From: Nevskia sp.
Lineage (GTDB): Bacteria > Pseudomonadota > Gammaproteobacteria > Nevskiales > Nevskiaceae
Direction: 5' to 3'
NCBI GenBank assembly: GCA_019689635.1
Contig: JADGHB010000006.1
Coordinates: forward strand, 1 to 64,000
DNA: 64,000 nucleotides
Shown here: positions 1 through 7,339 of the stretch, piece by piece
How positions within the stretch are numbered: position 1 is the first letter of the stretch
Layout: each line of letters begins with the position of its first letter
Program-made: the position numbers and the translations under genes
The notes under the pieces: generated by a model
Told to the model about the DNA's origin: nothing
What the model saw: the letters and a program-made list of their open reading frames with translations, nothing else
The model's database searches: none

Positions 1-841
1 CGGCCGGTCGGGCCGCGCCCAGTCCTCCATTTCGAAGACGTCGGCGGCGTAGCCGCCGAGACGGCCGCGTTCGAGCGCTTCGAGCACCGCCGCTTCGTCC
101 ACCAGCGAACCGCGCGAAGGGTTGATGAGCAGGCAGCCGGGCTTGATGCGCGACAGCGCCCGCGCATCGATGACCTGCGTGGTCTGCGGCGTGAGCGGTG
201 CGGCCAGCACCAGGTAGTCGGCCCACTCCAGCAGCGCTTCCAGCGCGGCCACGCGCGTGAGTCCGAGCGCGCGCTCTTCGTGCGCCGCGAGCGCGACGGG
301 GTCGCAGTAGCGCTGCTGCACGCCGAAGGCTCGCAGCCGTTCGGCGACGGCGCGGCCGATCACGCCCATGCCGAAGTAACCCACGTTACGGCCGGCCAGC
401 CCCACGCCGTAGAAGCGCGGCTGCCAGCCGCGGAAACGACCCGAGCGCACCCAGCGGTCGCCGGCGAGCAGGTGCCGGCCGAGCCCGATCATCAGCGCGA
501 TGGTCAGCTCCGCCGTGGGCACGGTCAGCAGGTCCGGGACCAGGCTGAACCAGACGCCGCGCCGCGTGCAGGCCTCGAGATCGAAGTTGTCGGCACCCTT
601 GAGCGCGCCGGCGATGAGTTTCAGCCGCGGGCAGGCGGCCAGCAGTGCGGCGTCCGCCGCATCCGGCATGAACGCCATCCAAGGCGTCGGCTCGGGCCAG
701 CGCGCGGCGCAGGCGCGCCGGCGGCAGCGCCTCGCGGTCGCGCGGCGCCGTCACGCTGGCGTACGGTTCCAGCAGCGCCAGCGTGTCGTCGAACACACGG
801 TGGGAGATGACGACGCGCGGCTGCGTGGAACTCGAGTTCAT
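1..841 (-). pseudogene. ptxD: Phosphite dehydrogenase (NAD:phosphite oxidoreductase), 3' end outside window, frameshifted
   Basis: PtxD oxidises phosphite to phosphate with NAD+. The ATG at 841 overlaps the ptxC stop by 4 bases (ATGA). The first ~53 residues (RVVISHRVFDDTLALL) resemble the PtxD N-terminus. At 679-680 one extra G shifts the frame. From the ATG at 678 the second frame stays open for 226 codons to base 1 and continues the family: [22 protein letters not shown], the Rossmann motif GMGVIG, NPSRGS with the conserved Arg, and DVFEMEDW with the conserved Glu. The catalytic His lies beyond the window. The rest is intact, so this is either a very recent inactivation, a sequencing error, or re-initiation at the in-frame ATG 678. 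D-2-hydroxyacid dehydrogenase family membership is certain. The PtxD assignment also rests on the ptxABC-like transporter beside it. Confidence 0.8.
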
Positions 842-2223
842 GCCGGGATCTGGTTGAGTTTGTAACGCCGGCGCAGCGCCTCGCTCGCGTTGTCGACGAG
901 GGCCACGAGCACCCAGGTGATGAGGATGTAGGCCATCATCTGGCGGTAGAAGAACAGTTGCTGGGCGTCATAGAGCGCCTGTCCGATGCCGCCGGCGCCG
1001 ATCAGTCCCATGACGGTGGCCATGCGCAGATTCCACTCCAGGCGGAACAGCGAGTGCACCGCCACCGGTCCCAGCGCCAGCGGCACGGTCGCCCAGGCGG
1101 TGACGACGACGGCCGAGGCGCCGGTGCCGGCGATGGCCAGTTGCGGCGCACGCGGCGCGTTTTCCAGCGACTCGGCGAACAGGCGCGCCAGGCAGCCGGC
1201 CGAGTGCAGTCCCAGCGCCGCCGCGCCCGCGGTCGGCCCGACGCCGGCCACGGCGATTAAGATCAGCCCCCACACCACTTCCGGGATCGAACGCAGCACT
1301 TCCATCAGGCGCCGCAGCGGCCAGGCCAGCCACGGCGGCGCGAGATTGCGCGCCGTCAGCGCGCCGAACAACGCAGCGGCGAGCACGGCCCCGCCGGTGC
1401 CGGCCAGCGCCATCCATGCCGTCTCCCACAGCCGCGGCAGCAGCGCGGCCCAGTCGCGCTCGGTCAAGCGCGGCGGAAACATCTCGCCGAACACGTGCAG
1501 GGCATGGTCGAACGCCAGCAGTCGCGGCGCGTAGGCTGCGAGCGCGGCGAGGCCCAGCGGCGCCAGCGCCAGCAGCCAGCGCGGATGCCGGCGCAGCCAA
1601 ACGGCGAGCTGATCGAGCACGGCCACCACCGTTACCAGCACGATGAGCTGCGTGGTGACGCGCGGGAAATCCAGCGCCGCCAGCGATCCCACCAGCTCGC
1701 TGCCGAGTCCGCCGCCGCCCACCGCGCCGACCACGATGGACGCGCGCAGCGCGCTCTCGAATTCGTAGGCGCCGTAAGTGAGCAGATCCGCGCGCTTGAG
1801 CGGTAGCAGACCGAACAGCGCGAGCTGCAGGCGCCTGGCGCCGGTGGCGGCCAGCGCCTCCAGCGGTGGGCGGGGCGCAGTGCGCAGGATGTCGGCGAAC
1901 ATCTTGGCCACCACCGCGCCGTAGTAGATCGCCAGCGCCAGCAATCCGGCGCCGGGGCCGACGCCGAACAGGATCACGCACAGGATCGCGACCGTGAGAT
2001 CGGGAATGGCGCGCACCGCGGACAACACCGCCAGCAACGGTCGCGTGCCGGGCAGCCGCAGGCCCGCGGCGATCCCCAGCGGCAGGCTGATGAGGAACGC
2101 CAGAAACATCGACCCGGCGGCCAGCCCCAGCGTTTCCACCACCGGCGGTAGCAGGGCGCGCAGGTACGACGGCGTGAGGACCGGCGGAAAGAACGCGCTC
2201 AGCAGAGGCCAGAGCGAATCCAT
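838..2223 (-). CDS. ptxC: Phosphite/phosphonate ABC transporter permease, fused double PhnE domain
   Basis: Inner-membrane permease of an ABC importer for phosphite or a related reduced phosphorus compound. The 461-residue protein holds two binding-protein-dependent permease domains in tandem: roughly residues 1-210 (RAIPDLTVAILCVILFG, then VGAVGGGGLGSELVG) and 235-455 (RSIPEVVWGLILIAV, then GLIGAGGIGQALYD). Each has its own membrane helices and a G-rich EAA-type loop. PhnE/PtxC proteins are usually single-domain (~270 residues), so one chain here probably supplies both halves of the channel. It starts 12 bases after ptxA and overlaps ptxD by 4 bases, so translation with the dehydrogenase is likely coupled. 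Confidence 0.88.
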   Translation of the reverse strand: MDSLWPLLSAFFPPVLTPSYLRALLPPVVETLGLAAGSMFLAFLISLPLGIAAGLRLPGTRPLLAVLSAVRAIPDLTVAILCVILFGVGPGAGLLALAIYYGAVVAKMFADILRTAPRPPLEALAATGARRLQLALFGLLPLKRADLLTYGAYEFESALRASIVVGAVGGGGLGSELVGSLAALDFPRVTTQLIVLVTVVAVLDQLAVWLRRHPRWLLALAPLGLAALAAYAPRLLAFDHALHVFGEMFPPRLTERDWAALLPRLWETAWMALAGTGGAVLAAALFGALTARNLAPPWLAWPLRRLMEVLRSIPEVVWGLILIAVAGVGPTAGAAALGLHSAGCLARLFAESLENAPRAPQLAIAGTGASAVVVTAWATVPLALGPVAVHSLFRLEWNLRMATVMGLIGAGGIGQALYDAQQLFFYRQMMAYILITWVLVALVDNASEALRRRYKLNQIPA

Positions 2224-2235
2224 CGACGGCGTCGC

Positions 2236-3012
2236 TCAGGCGGTGAGCCGCAGAGGCTGCGCTGCGTGCACCGCGGCGCTGCCGGTGAGGGTGCCTTCGC
2301 GGACCTCGAGGACACGGTCGAAATAGCGCGTCGCGAGCTCCGGTTGATGCAGCGAGCAGATCAGCGCCATGCCCCGTCGTTTGGCCAGCGACGTCAGCAA
2401 TTCGAGGATCGCACGGGCGGTCACGGGGTCCAGCGAGGCCACCGGCTCGTCGGCCAGCAGCAGGCGCGGCGCCTGCACCAGTGCGCGGGCGATGGCCACG
2501 CGCTGTTGCTCGCCGCCCGACAAGGCCGCGGTCGGTGCGCGCAGCTTGTGCGCCAGACCCACGGCCTCAAGCGCACTGCGCGCCTCGGCCAGCTCGGCCG
2601 AGGTCGGCCGGCACAAGTAGCGCAGCGCGCGCAGCGTGCTCCAGCGGCCCAGCGCGCCGGCCATGACGTTCTGGTGCACGCGCAAGGGTTCGACGAGATC
2701 GTGTTTCTGAGCCACGAAGCCCACCCGGCTGCGCAGGCGGCGCAGCGCCTTGCCGCGCAATGCCGTGAGCCATTCACCGTCGAGCTCGATCGTGCCGGCG
2801 ACGGCGGCGATCTGTCCGCCGAGAGTGCGCAGCAGCGTGGTCTTGCCCGTGCCGCTGGCGCCCACCAGCGCCAGGCACTCGCCCGCACCGACGTCCAGCG
2901 CGATGTCGCGCAGCACGGGTTTGGCGGCACCCAGCGGTGCCACCGCCAGATCGCGCAGCGTCAGCAAGGACCGGCTTGCCGCGCGAACGGCGTCGCCGCG
3001 GGGCTCGATCAT
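2236..3012 (-). CDS. ptxA: Phosphite/phosphonate ABC transporter ATP-binding protein
   Basis: Cytoplasmic ATPase (258 residues) powering the ptx importer. It shows Walker A GASGTGKTTLL, the signature LSGGEQQRVAIARAL, Walker B LLLADEPVASLD and an H-loop SLHQPELA, the standard order of the PhnC/PtxA class. The ATG at 3012 overlaps the TAA of ptxB by one base (TAATG) and ptxC follows 12 bases downstream, so binding protein, ATPase, permease and dehydrogenase form one transcription unit. PhnC of phosphonate systems would look alike. The phosphite assignment comes from the ptxD-type gene at the end of the operon. Confidence 0.9.
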   Translation of the reverse strand: MIEPRGDAVRAASRSLLTLRDLAVAPLGAAKPVLRDIALDVGAGECLALVGASGTGKTTLLRTLGGQIAAVAGTIELDGEWLTALRGKALRRLRSRVGFVAQKHDLVEPLRVHQNVMAGALGRWSTLRALRYLCRPTSAELAEARSALEAVGLAHKLRAPTAALSGGEQQRVAIARALVQAPRLLLADEPVASLDPVTARAILELLTSLAKRRGMALICSLHQPELATRYFDRVLEVREGTLTGSAAVHAAQPLRLTA

Positions 3013-3863
3013 TACAGCAGCCCCAGTTCCTTGCCGACCTTGCGGACGTCGTCGTACTCGGCGTCGTCGGCTTTCACGTAATGCTCGCCGCGCAGGATCT
3101 CGAGGATCGCGTCATCGCGCCCGGGCTGCAGGCGCAGCAGCGCGGCCGAGAACTTCTCTTGCAGCGCCGGCGAGAGATCCTTGCGTGCCGCCCACACGTA
3201 GTCGGCGAACGGCGGCGTGGTGAAGAACACGCGCATCGACTCGCCGGGGATCTTGCCGTCGGCCACCATGGACTTGAAGACCGTTTCGTCCAGCGAGCCG
3301 GCGTCGCACACGCCCGCTGCCACAGCCTGCGCGGTCGCGGCGTGGCTGCCGGTGTAGCGCGTGGACTTGAGATCGGCATCCACGGAGATGCCGGCCTGCT
3401 TCATCGCCAGATACGGAAACAGGTGGCCGCTCGTGGAGTTGATGTCGCCGAAGCAGAACGTCTTGCCCTTGAGATCGGCGAGCGATTTGATGCCGGTGGC
3501 CTTGCGCGTGATGAACAGCGCTTGGAACTGTTGGTCCACGTCGCGCTGCACCAGCGGCACGGCGCCGTAGCGTTCGTGCGCCTTGACGTAGGTCAGGCCG
3601 CCGAAATACGCGATGTCCAGCGAGCCGTTGCCGAGCCCCTCGACGGTGGCGTTGTAGCTCGTGGGGATGACGAGCTTCACCGGCATGCCCATCTGCTGTT
3701 CGAGATATTTCTGCAGCGGCGCTTTCTGTTCCACGGACACCTGGGTGGCGCCGGCGTCGGGGATCATGCCCACGCGCAGCGGTTCGGCGGCTGCGGCGTT
3801 TTCGATGGTGAGCAAGAAACACAGGGCAGCGACCGCACGGGCGGCCGGGCTCGAGTTGAACAT
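3012..3863 (-). CDS. ptxB: Phosphite/phosphonate ABC transporter periplasmic substrate-binding protein
   Basis: Periplasmic receptor (283 residues) of the PhnD/PtxB family. The ATG at 3863 follows an AAGGAG at 3871-3876, and a signal peptide ending near AAAAEPLRV follows. An upstream in-frame start would add an unrelated Arg-rich extension and is rejected. Typical features are VGMIPDAGATQV at the mature N-terminus, VIPTSYNATVEGL, the segment AYFGGLTYVKAHERYG and the phosphate-pocket-type SGHLFPYLAMKQAG. It is the first gene of the ptxBACD unit. About 200 bases separate it from xthA, room for a regulated promoter. The ligand could be phosphite, hypophosphite or a phosphonate. Confidence 0.88.
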   Translation of the reverse strand: MFNSSPAARAVAALCFLLTIENAAAAEPLRVGMIPDAGATQVSVEQKAPLQKYLEQQMGMPVKLVIPTSYNATVEGLGNGSLDIAYFGGLTYVKAHERYGAVPLVQRDVDQQFQALFITRKATGIKSLADLKGKTFCFGDINSTSGHLFPYLAMKQAGISVDADLKSTRYTGSHAATAQAVAAGVCDAGSLDETVFKSMVADGKIPGESMRVFFTTPPFADYVWAARKDLSPALQEKFSAALLRLQPGRDDAILEILRGEHYVKADDAEYDDVRKVGKELGLL

Positions 3864-3998
3864 GGAAATACTCCTTCCGAAAGCGACCGGATGTCTGAGT
3901 GGCGTGACATTGCAGAACCGAATATCGCTCGTGCGTTCATCGCAAAAACGAATGGCCCGCACGCTAACGCGGCTGCATGACGCCCGGATGGCGCGCCG

Positions 3999-4016
3999 AT
4001 GAAATCCGGATGACAT
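3999..4016 (-). promoter_or_regulatory. Pho-box-like direct repeat upstream of ptxB
   Basis: Read on the minus strand the site is ATGTCAT-CCGG-ATTTCAT, two 7-mers separated by 4 bases. It matches the PhoB consensus CTGTCAT-N4-CTGTCAT at 11 of 14 positions. It lies about 135-150 bases before the ptxB start codon. Phosphite uptake operons are commonly phosphate-starvation controlled, so PhoB binding is plausible. I cannot place a convincing -10 element after it and the match was found by eye. Confidence 0.35.
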
Positions 4017-4062
4017 CGGGATCGGTTTCCGGCGCCGCGGGCGGCGAGGAGCGAGACGCGGG

Positions 4063-4860
4063 CTACGCCTCGCCGGTGCCGGACAGCGCGAACCGCGCGA
4101 TCACCGGGACGTGGTCCGACGGGCGGTCGGCACGGCGCGGCTCCACGTCGATGGTGCAGGCCGTGCAGCGGGAGGCTAGCGGGATCGAGGCCAGCACGTG
4201 GTCGATGCGCAGACCCATGCCGCGGCGGAACGCGGCCTGGCGATAGTCCCACCAGGTGTAACTTTTCTCCGGCTGCTCGAACTGCCGGAAACAATCCTTG
4301 AGGCCGAGCGCCAGCAGCGCGTGGAAACGTTGGCGTTCCTCCGTGCTGCACAGCACCCGCTCGCGCCACAGTTCGGGATCGTGCACGTCGCGGTCCTCGG
4401 GGGCGATGTTGTAGTCGCCGCCGGCGGCGAGCAGCGGATAGCGCGCCAGCTCGGTGCGCAAATACTCGCGCAGCGCGTCCAGGAAGCGCAGCTTGTAGGC
4501 GAATTTCTCGCTGCCCACCGCTTCGCCGTTGACGATGTAGAGGCTCAGCAGCCGCAGGGGACCGGCGGGCGTGTCCAGCGTGGCGGCGATGGCGCGCTTC
4601 TGCGCGTCGGGGAATCCGGGCAGATCGCGCACGACCTCGCGCAGCGGATGGCGTGCGACCAGCGCCACGCCGTTGTAGGTCTTCTGGCCGTTGTGCACGG
4701 CGTGATAGCCTGCGGCGGCGAAAGCCGCGAAGGGAAAGACCTCGTCGGCGAGCTTGGTTTCCTGGAGCATCAGCACGTCCACCGGCTGGCGCTTGAGCCA
4801 CTCCAGCACCTGCGGCAGGCGCACTTTCAACGAATTGACGTTCCAGGTGGCGATTTTCAT
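4063..4860 (-). CDS. xthA: Exodeoxyribonuclease III
   Basis: AP endonuclease and 3'-5' exonuclease of the ExoIII/APE1 family (265 residues), acting in base excision repair. The start MKIATWNVNSLKVRL at 4860 is the classical N-terminus and an upstream extension is not family-like. Catalytic motifs appear in order: LMLQETKL (metal-binding Glu), GGDYNIAPED (Asp/Asn pair) and the C-terminal RPSDHVPVIARF (Asp-His). Length and motif spacing are normal. It is transcribed away from the DUF488 gene at 4932 with about 70 bases between them. The bacterial XthA subtype, as opposed to ExoA, is inferred from overall similarity. Confidence 0.93.
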   Translation of the reverse strand: MKIATWNVNSLKVRLPQVLEWLKRQPVDVLMLQETKLADEVFPFAAFAAAGYHAVHNGQKTYNGVALVARHPLREVVRDLPGFPDAQKRAIAATLDTPAGPLRLLSLYIVNGEAVGSEKFAYKLRFLDALREYLRTELARYPLLAAGGDYNIAPEDRDVHDPELWRERVLCSTEERQRFHALLALGLKDCFRQFEQPEKSYTWWDYRQAAFRRGMGLRIDHVLASIPLASRCTACTIDVEPRRADRPSDHVPVIARFALSGTGEA

Positions 4861-4931
4861 CGCGGGCCGATTCCAGGCGCGGGCCGATGCGCGATAATGA
4901 CATCCTACGAGCTTCGCCGACAGGAGCACAC

Positions 4932-5282
4932 ATGGCGAAGGTGAGCGTGAAGCGGGTGTATCTGCCGCCCGACCCGGCGGATGGCTGCCGTGTCCTGGTC
5001 GATCGCCTGTGGCCGCGCGGCCTGTCCAAAGACAAGGCGCAGATCGACCACTGGCTGAAAGCGCTGGCGCCGAGCGACGCCTTGCGCAAATGGTTCAGTC
5101 ACGAGCCCGCCAGATGGGACGAGTTCCGCCGCCGCTATTTCGCCGAACTCGACGACCAGCCCGAGGCGCTGGCGCCGCTGCGCGCGTTGCTCAAGCAGGA
5201 GAAGAAGCTCACGCTGCTGTTCGGCGCCCGGGACGAAGCCCACAACAACGCGGTGGCGCTCAAAGAATATCTGCGCGCTTAG
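4932..5282 (+). CDS. DUF488 family protein (YeaO-like)
   Basis: A 116-residue cytoplasmic protein of the short DUF488/YeaO subgroup, whose function is not established. Hallmarks are RVYLPPDPADGCRVLVDRLW near the start, the WPRGLSK signature, HEPARWDEFRRRYFAEL in the middle and LFGARDEAHNNA near the end. The ATG at 4932 follows AGGAG at 4922-4926, which decides it over an earlier ATG at 4887 whose extension is not conserved. The AhpD-like gene begins 9 bases downstream, so they are probably co-transcribed. A second, different DUF488 protein lies at 5665-6210 on the other strand. Confidence 0.85.
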   Translation: MAKVSVKRVYLPPDPADGCRVLVDRLWPRGLSKDKAQIDHWLKALAPSDALRKWFSHEPARWDEFRRRYFAELDDQPEALAPLRALLKQEKKLTLLFGARDEAHNNAVALKEYLRA

Positions 5283-5291
5283 GAGACCCCC

Positions 5292-5642
5292 ATGGACCAC
5301 CCGATGTATCCGCCAACCGGCGGCGAGCTCGCGGCGCGACGGCGCGAGCTGGCCCCGGAGACCCTCAAGGCCTTCCATGCTTTTTCGCGCCAGGTGTTCG
5401 CCGACGGCGCGCTGGACGGCAAGACCAAGCAGTTGATCGCGGTGGCGGTGGCCCACGTGACCCAATGCCCGTATTGCATCCGAGGGCACACCGAAGCGGC
5501 GCTCAAGGCCGGCGCCAGCGAGGCGCAGATCATGGAGGCGATCTGGGTCGCCGCGGAAATGCGCGCCGGCGGCGCCTACGCGCATTCGCTGCTGGCGCTG
5601 GACGCGATGCGCCAGCACCCCGCGGCGACTGGAGCCGCTTGA
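5292..5642 (+). CDS. Carboxymuconolactone decarboxylase / AhpD-like family protein
   Basis: A small all-helical protein (116 residues) of the carboxymuconolactone decarboxylase/AhpD superfamily. It shows the redox motif CPYC followed by IRGHTEAALKAGAS, the pattern of AhpD-like alkylhydroperoxidase core proteins, so a peroxidase or thiol-reductant role is more likely than ring-cleavage chemistry. LTKQLIAVAVAHV-type residues precede the motif. An AGGAG-like sequence sits just before the ATG. The gene follows the YeaO-like gene by 9 bases, suggesting a two-gene unit. The substrate is unknown. Confidence 0.85.
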   Translation: MDHPMYPPTGGELAARRRELAPETLKAFHAFSRQVFADGALDGKTKQLIAVAVAHVTQCPYCIRGHTEAALKAGASEAQIMEAIWVAAEMRAGGAYAHSLLALDAMRQHPAATGAA

Positions 5643-5664
5643 GCCTCGGGCCTCATCCCGCGTT

Positions 5665-6210
5665 TCACGACCTCGCGGTCAGGGCGAAGGGATAGCTGAG
5701 ACGGAGGCCGTCCACCTGCGCGAACGGCGTGAGGCGGTGCGGCGCGGCGCGACTCGAGCCGCCGATGTGCAGGACGTCCACGCCGCGCACCGTCAGCGCG
5801 TCGGCGATCAGGCTGCGGTGGCAGCGCCAGGGCAGCGCCTCGGCGCACATCATCGCCGTGGGCTTGGCGCGCGCCAGCGCGAGGAGTTCCTCGAGCGCGC
5901 TCGCGAACGCCGCGGTCTGCATGTAATCCGCGAAGCCGCGGAAACTCTCGTTACGCCAGCCGTCGTTGGGCGAATCCTTGCGCGGGCGCCTCAGGCCTCC
6001 CAGCGCCGGGCAATGAAGATAATCGATCCCGGCGGCGGCGAGCGCCGTAGGCAGAGTATCGGCGTTGAACTGCGGGTTCTTGCGCGAGCGTGGGATGCTG
6101 CGTACGTCGGCGAGCTGCGCGATCCCGTGCGCCTTGAGCAGCGCGACCAGCTCGGCGAGCGGCCGCGTGGAGTGGCCGACGGTCCACACGCGCAGGGTTT
6201 CGGCGGACAT
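5665..6210 (-). CDS. DUF488 domain-containing protein (long subtype)
   Basis: A 181-residue protein of the larger DUF488 subgroup. It begins VWTVGHSTRPLAELVALL and carries LADVRSIPRSRKNPQF, ALGGLRRPR and the Cys/His segment MMCAEALPWRCHRSLIAD, typical of the family. The biochemical role is unestablished. The start MSAETLRVW at 6210 is chosen because upstream in-frame sequence does not match the family and would run into the divergent gene at 6260. It faces away from the shortened redoxin gene and converges with the AhpD-like gene. Confidence 0.87.
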   Translation of the reverse strand: MSAETLRVWTVGHSTRPLAELVALLKAHGIAQLADVRSIPRSRKNPQFNADTLPTALAAAGIDYLHCPALGGLRRPRKDSPNDGWRNESFRGFADYMQTAAFASALEELLALARAKPTAMMCAEALPWRCHRSLIADALTVRGVDVLHIGGSSRAAPHRLTPFAQVDGLRLSYPFALTARS

Positions 6211-6259
6211 GCGTCCATGGTAAACCCGCGGGCCTGGCGCGGCGGCTGCGCCACGTGTT

Positions 6260-6595
6260 TTGAGCGGGTATCCGCCGGCGCCGGAATGGCACACCAGCGC
6301 CTGGCTCAACTGCGAGACGCCGCTGTCTCTGTCGGCGCTGCGCGGACGGGTCGTGGTCGTGGAAGCCTTCCAGATGCCGTGTCCGGCTTGTGTGCTGCAC
6401 GCCCTGCCCCAGGCGCAGCGGCGCACCATGCGCGCCTATGCGATGCAGGGCACGCCGACCACGGTGCTGATCGACGCCGCCGGCCGCTTGCCCCGCCAGT
6501 GGTTCGGCGCGGTGGACGATTTGGAGCTAGGCCTCGAGGTCGGCCAATTGCTGGCCGAGGTCCCGGGCGATGCGCCGCAGTGGCGGACCGACTGA
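6260..6595 (+). CDS. Thioredoxin-fold (redoxin/AhpC-TSA-like) protein with internal in-frame deletion
   Basis: The first ~54 residues match the N-terminal half of a redoxin-type protein (LSALRGRVVVVEAFQMPCPAC, with a CPAC motif) up to LPQAQR. The chain then jumps straight to TMRAYAMQGTPTTVLIDAAG, which in relatives I recall lies about 60-70 residues later. The junction is at about 6419-6425. The central beta-alpha segments of the thioredoxin fold therefore seem to be missing while the frame is kept, giving 111 residues instead of roughly 170-180. The start is a TTG at 6260, since no in-frame ATG precedes the conserved region. Probably a decaying gene or a non-folding remnant. Confidence 0.6.
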   Translation: MSGYPPAPEWHTSAWLNCETPLSLSALRGRVVVVEAFQMPCPACVLHALPQAQRRTMRAYAMQGTPTTVLIDAAGRLPRQWFGAVDDLELGLEVGQLLAEVPGDAPQWRTD

Positions 6596-6655
6596 GAGGA
6601 GCCGCCAGCGCTCGTCTTCGAGTCGTCGCTGGTGGCGCTCGCTTCGAGTCGCTGC

Positions 6656-7339
6656 CTAGGCACCCTGTGCCAAGACGAACTCGGTGTATTGGAAGCGTCC
6701 ATCGCGCAAAACGCTCTGGTCGCGCGTCAGCGGCAGTGGCGCGCGGAACAGCGGCCCGCCGTAGGCCAGGGTGTGGAATTCGCCGCGCTCGCCGCAGGGA
6801 TCGACGCCAGGCGGCAGCGCATCGAGGAAGGCCGAATCGAATTCGCGCCCGCAGAACTCGGCGGCGAGCTGCGTGGTGTCCACGCATACCACCACCGCGC
6901 GGTGGCCTTGATCGATGAACTGGCGCGCGAGCGCGGCAGTGTCGGTATTCCACAGGGGATAGACGCCGTGCCATCCCCAACGCGCGAGCTGCGCTTGGCG
7001 ATAGGCGCGCACGTCTTCCAGAAACAAATCGCCGAAGGCGCAGTGGCGCAGCCCGGGGAAACGCTCGGCGGCCTGCGCGAGCGCCGCGTGCTGGGCGCGC
7101 TCGTAGGCGGCGTTGTCGCCGGGCTCTTCGAGCACGGCTTCGATCAGCGGCAGGCCCAGCGCGGCGGCTTGCGCGAGGAGCACGTCGCGGCGCACGCCGT
7201 GCATCGCCACGCGCTGATAACGCTGCGTCACGGTGGTGAGCAGCGCGCACACCTGCCATTGCGGATCGTGCAGCAGCGCGTTCAGCGCCAGCAGGCAGTC
7301 CTTGCCGCCGCTCCAGGCGAGCAGTGTCGGTGTGGTCAT
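6656..7339 (-). CDS. Diphthine-ammonia ligase-like ATP-binding protein (adenine nucleotide alpha-hydrolase family)
   Basis: A 227-residue ATP-pyrophosphatase-fold protein related to Dph6/DUF71. The P-loop-like motif SGGKDCLLAL lies near the N-terminus and is followed by VAMHGVRRDVLLAQAAALGLP. The family motif GEFHTLAYGGPLF is near the C-terminus, and CAFGDLFLEDVRAYRQ with WGWHGVYPLW in the middle. Diphthamide does not exist in bacteria, so the bacterial substrate is unknown, possibly an amide ligation. The ATG at 7339 overlaps the stop of the upstream nuclease gene by 4 bases, implying coupled expression. Confidence 0.85.
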   Translation of the reverse strand: MTTPTLLAWSGGKDCLLALNALLHDPQWQVCALLTTVTQRYQRVAMHGVRRDVLLAQAAALGLPLIEAVLEEPGDNAAYERAQHAALAQAAERFPGLRHCAFGDLFLEDVRAYRQAQLARWGWHGVYPLWNTDTAALARQFIDQGHRAVVVCVDTTQLAAEFCGREFDSAFLDALPPGVDPCGERGEFHTLAYGGPLFRAPLPLTRDQSVLRDGRFQYTEFVLAQGA

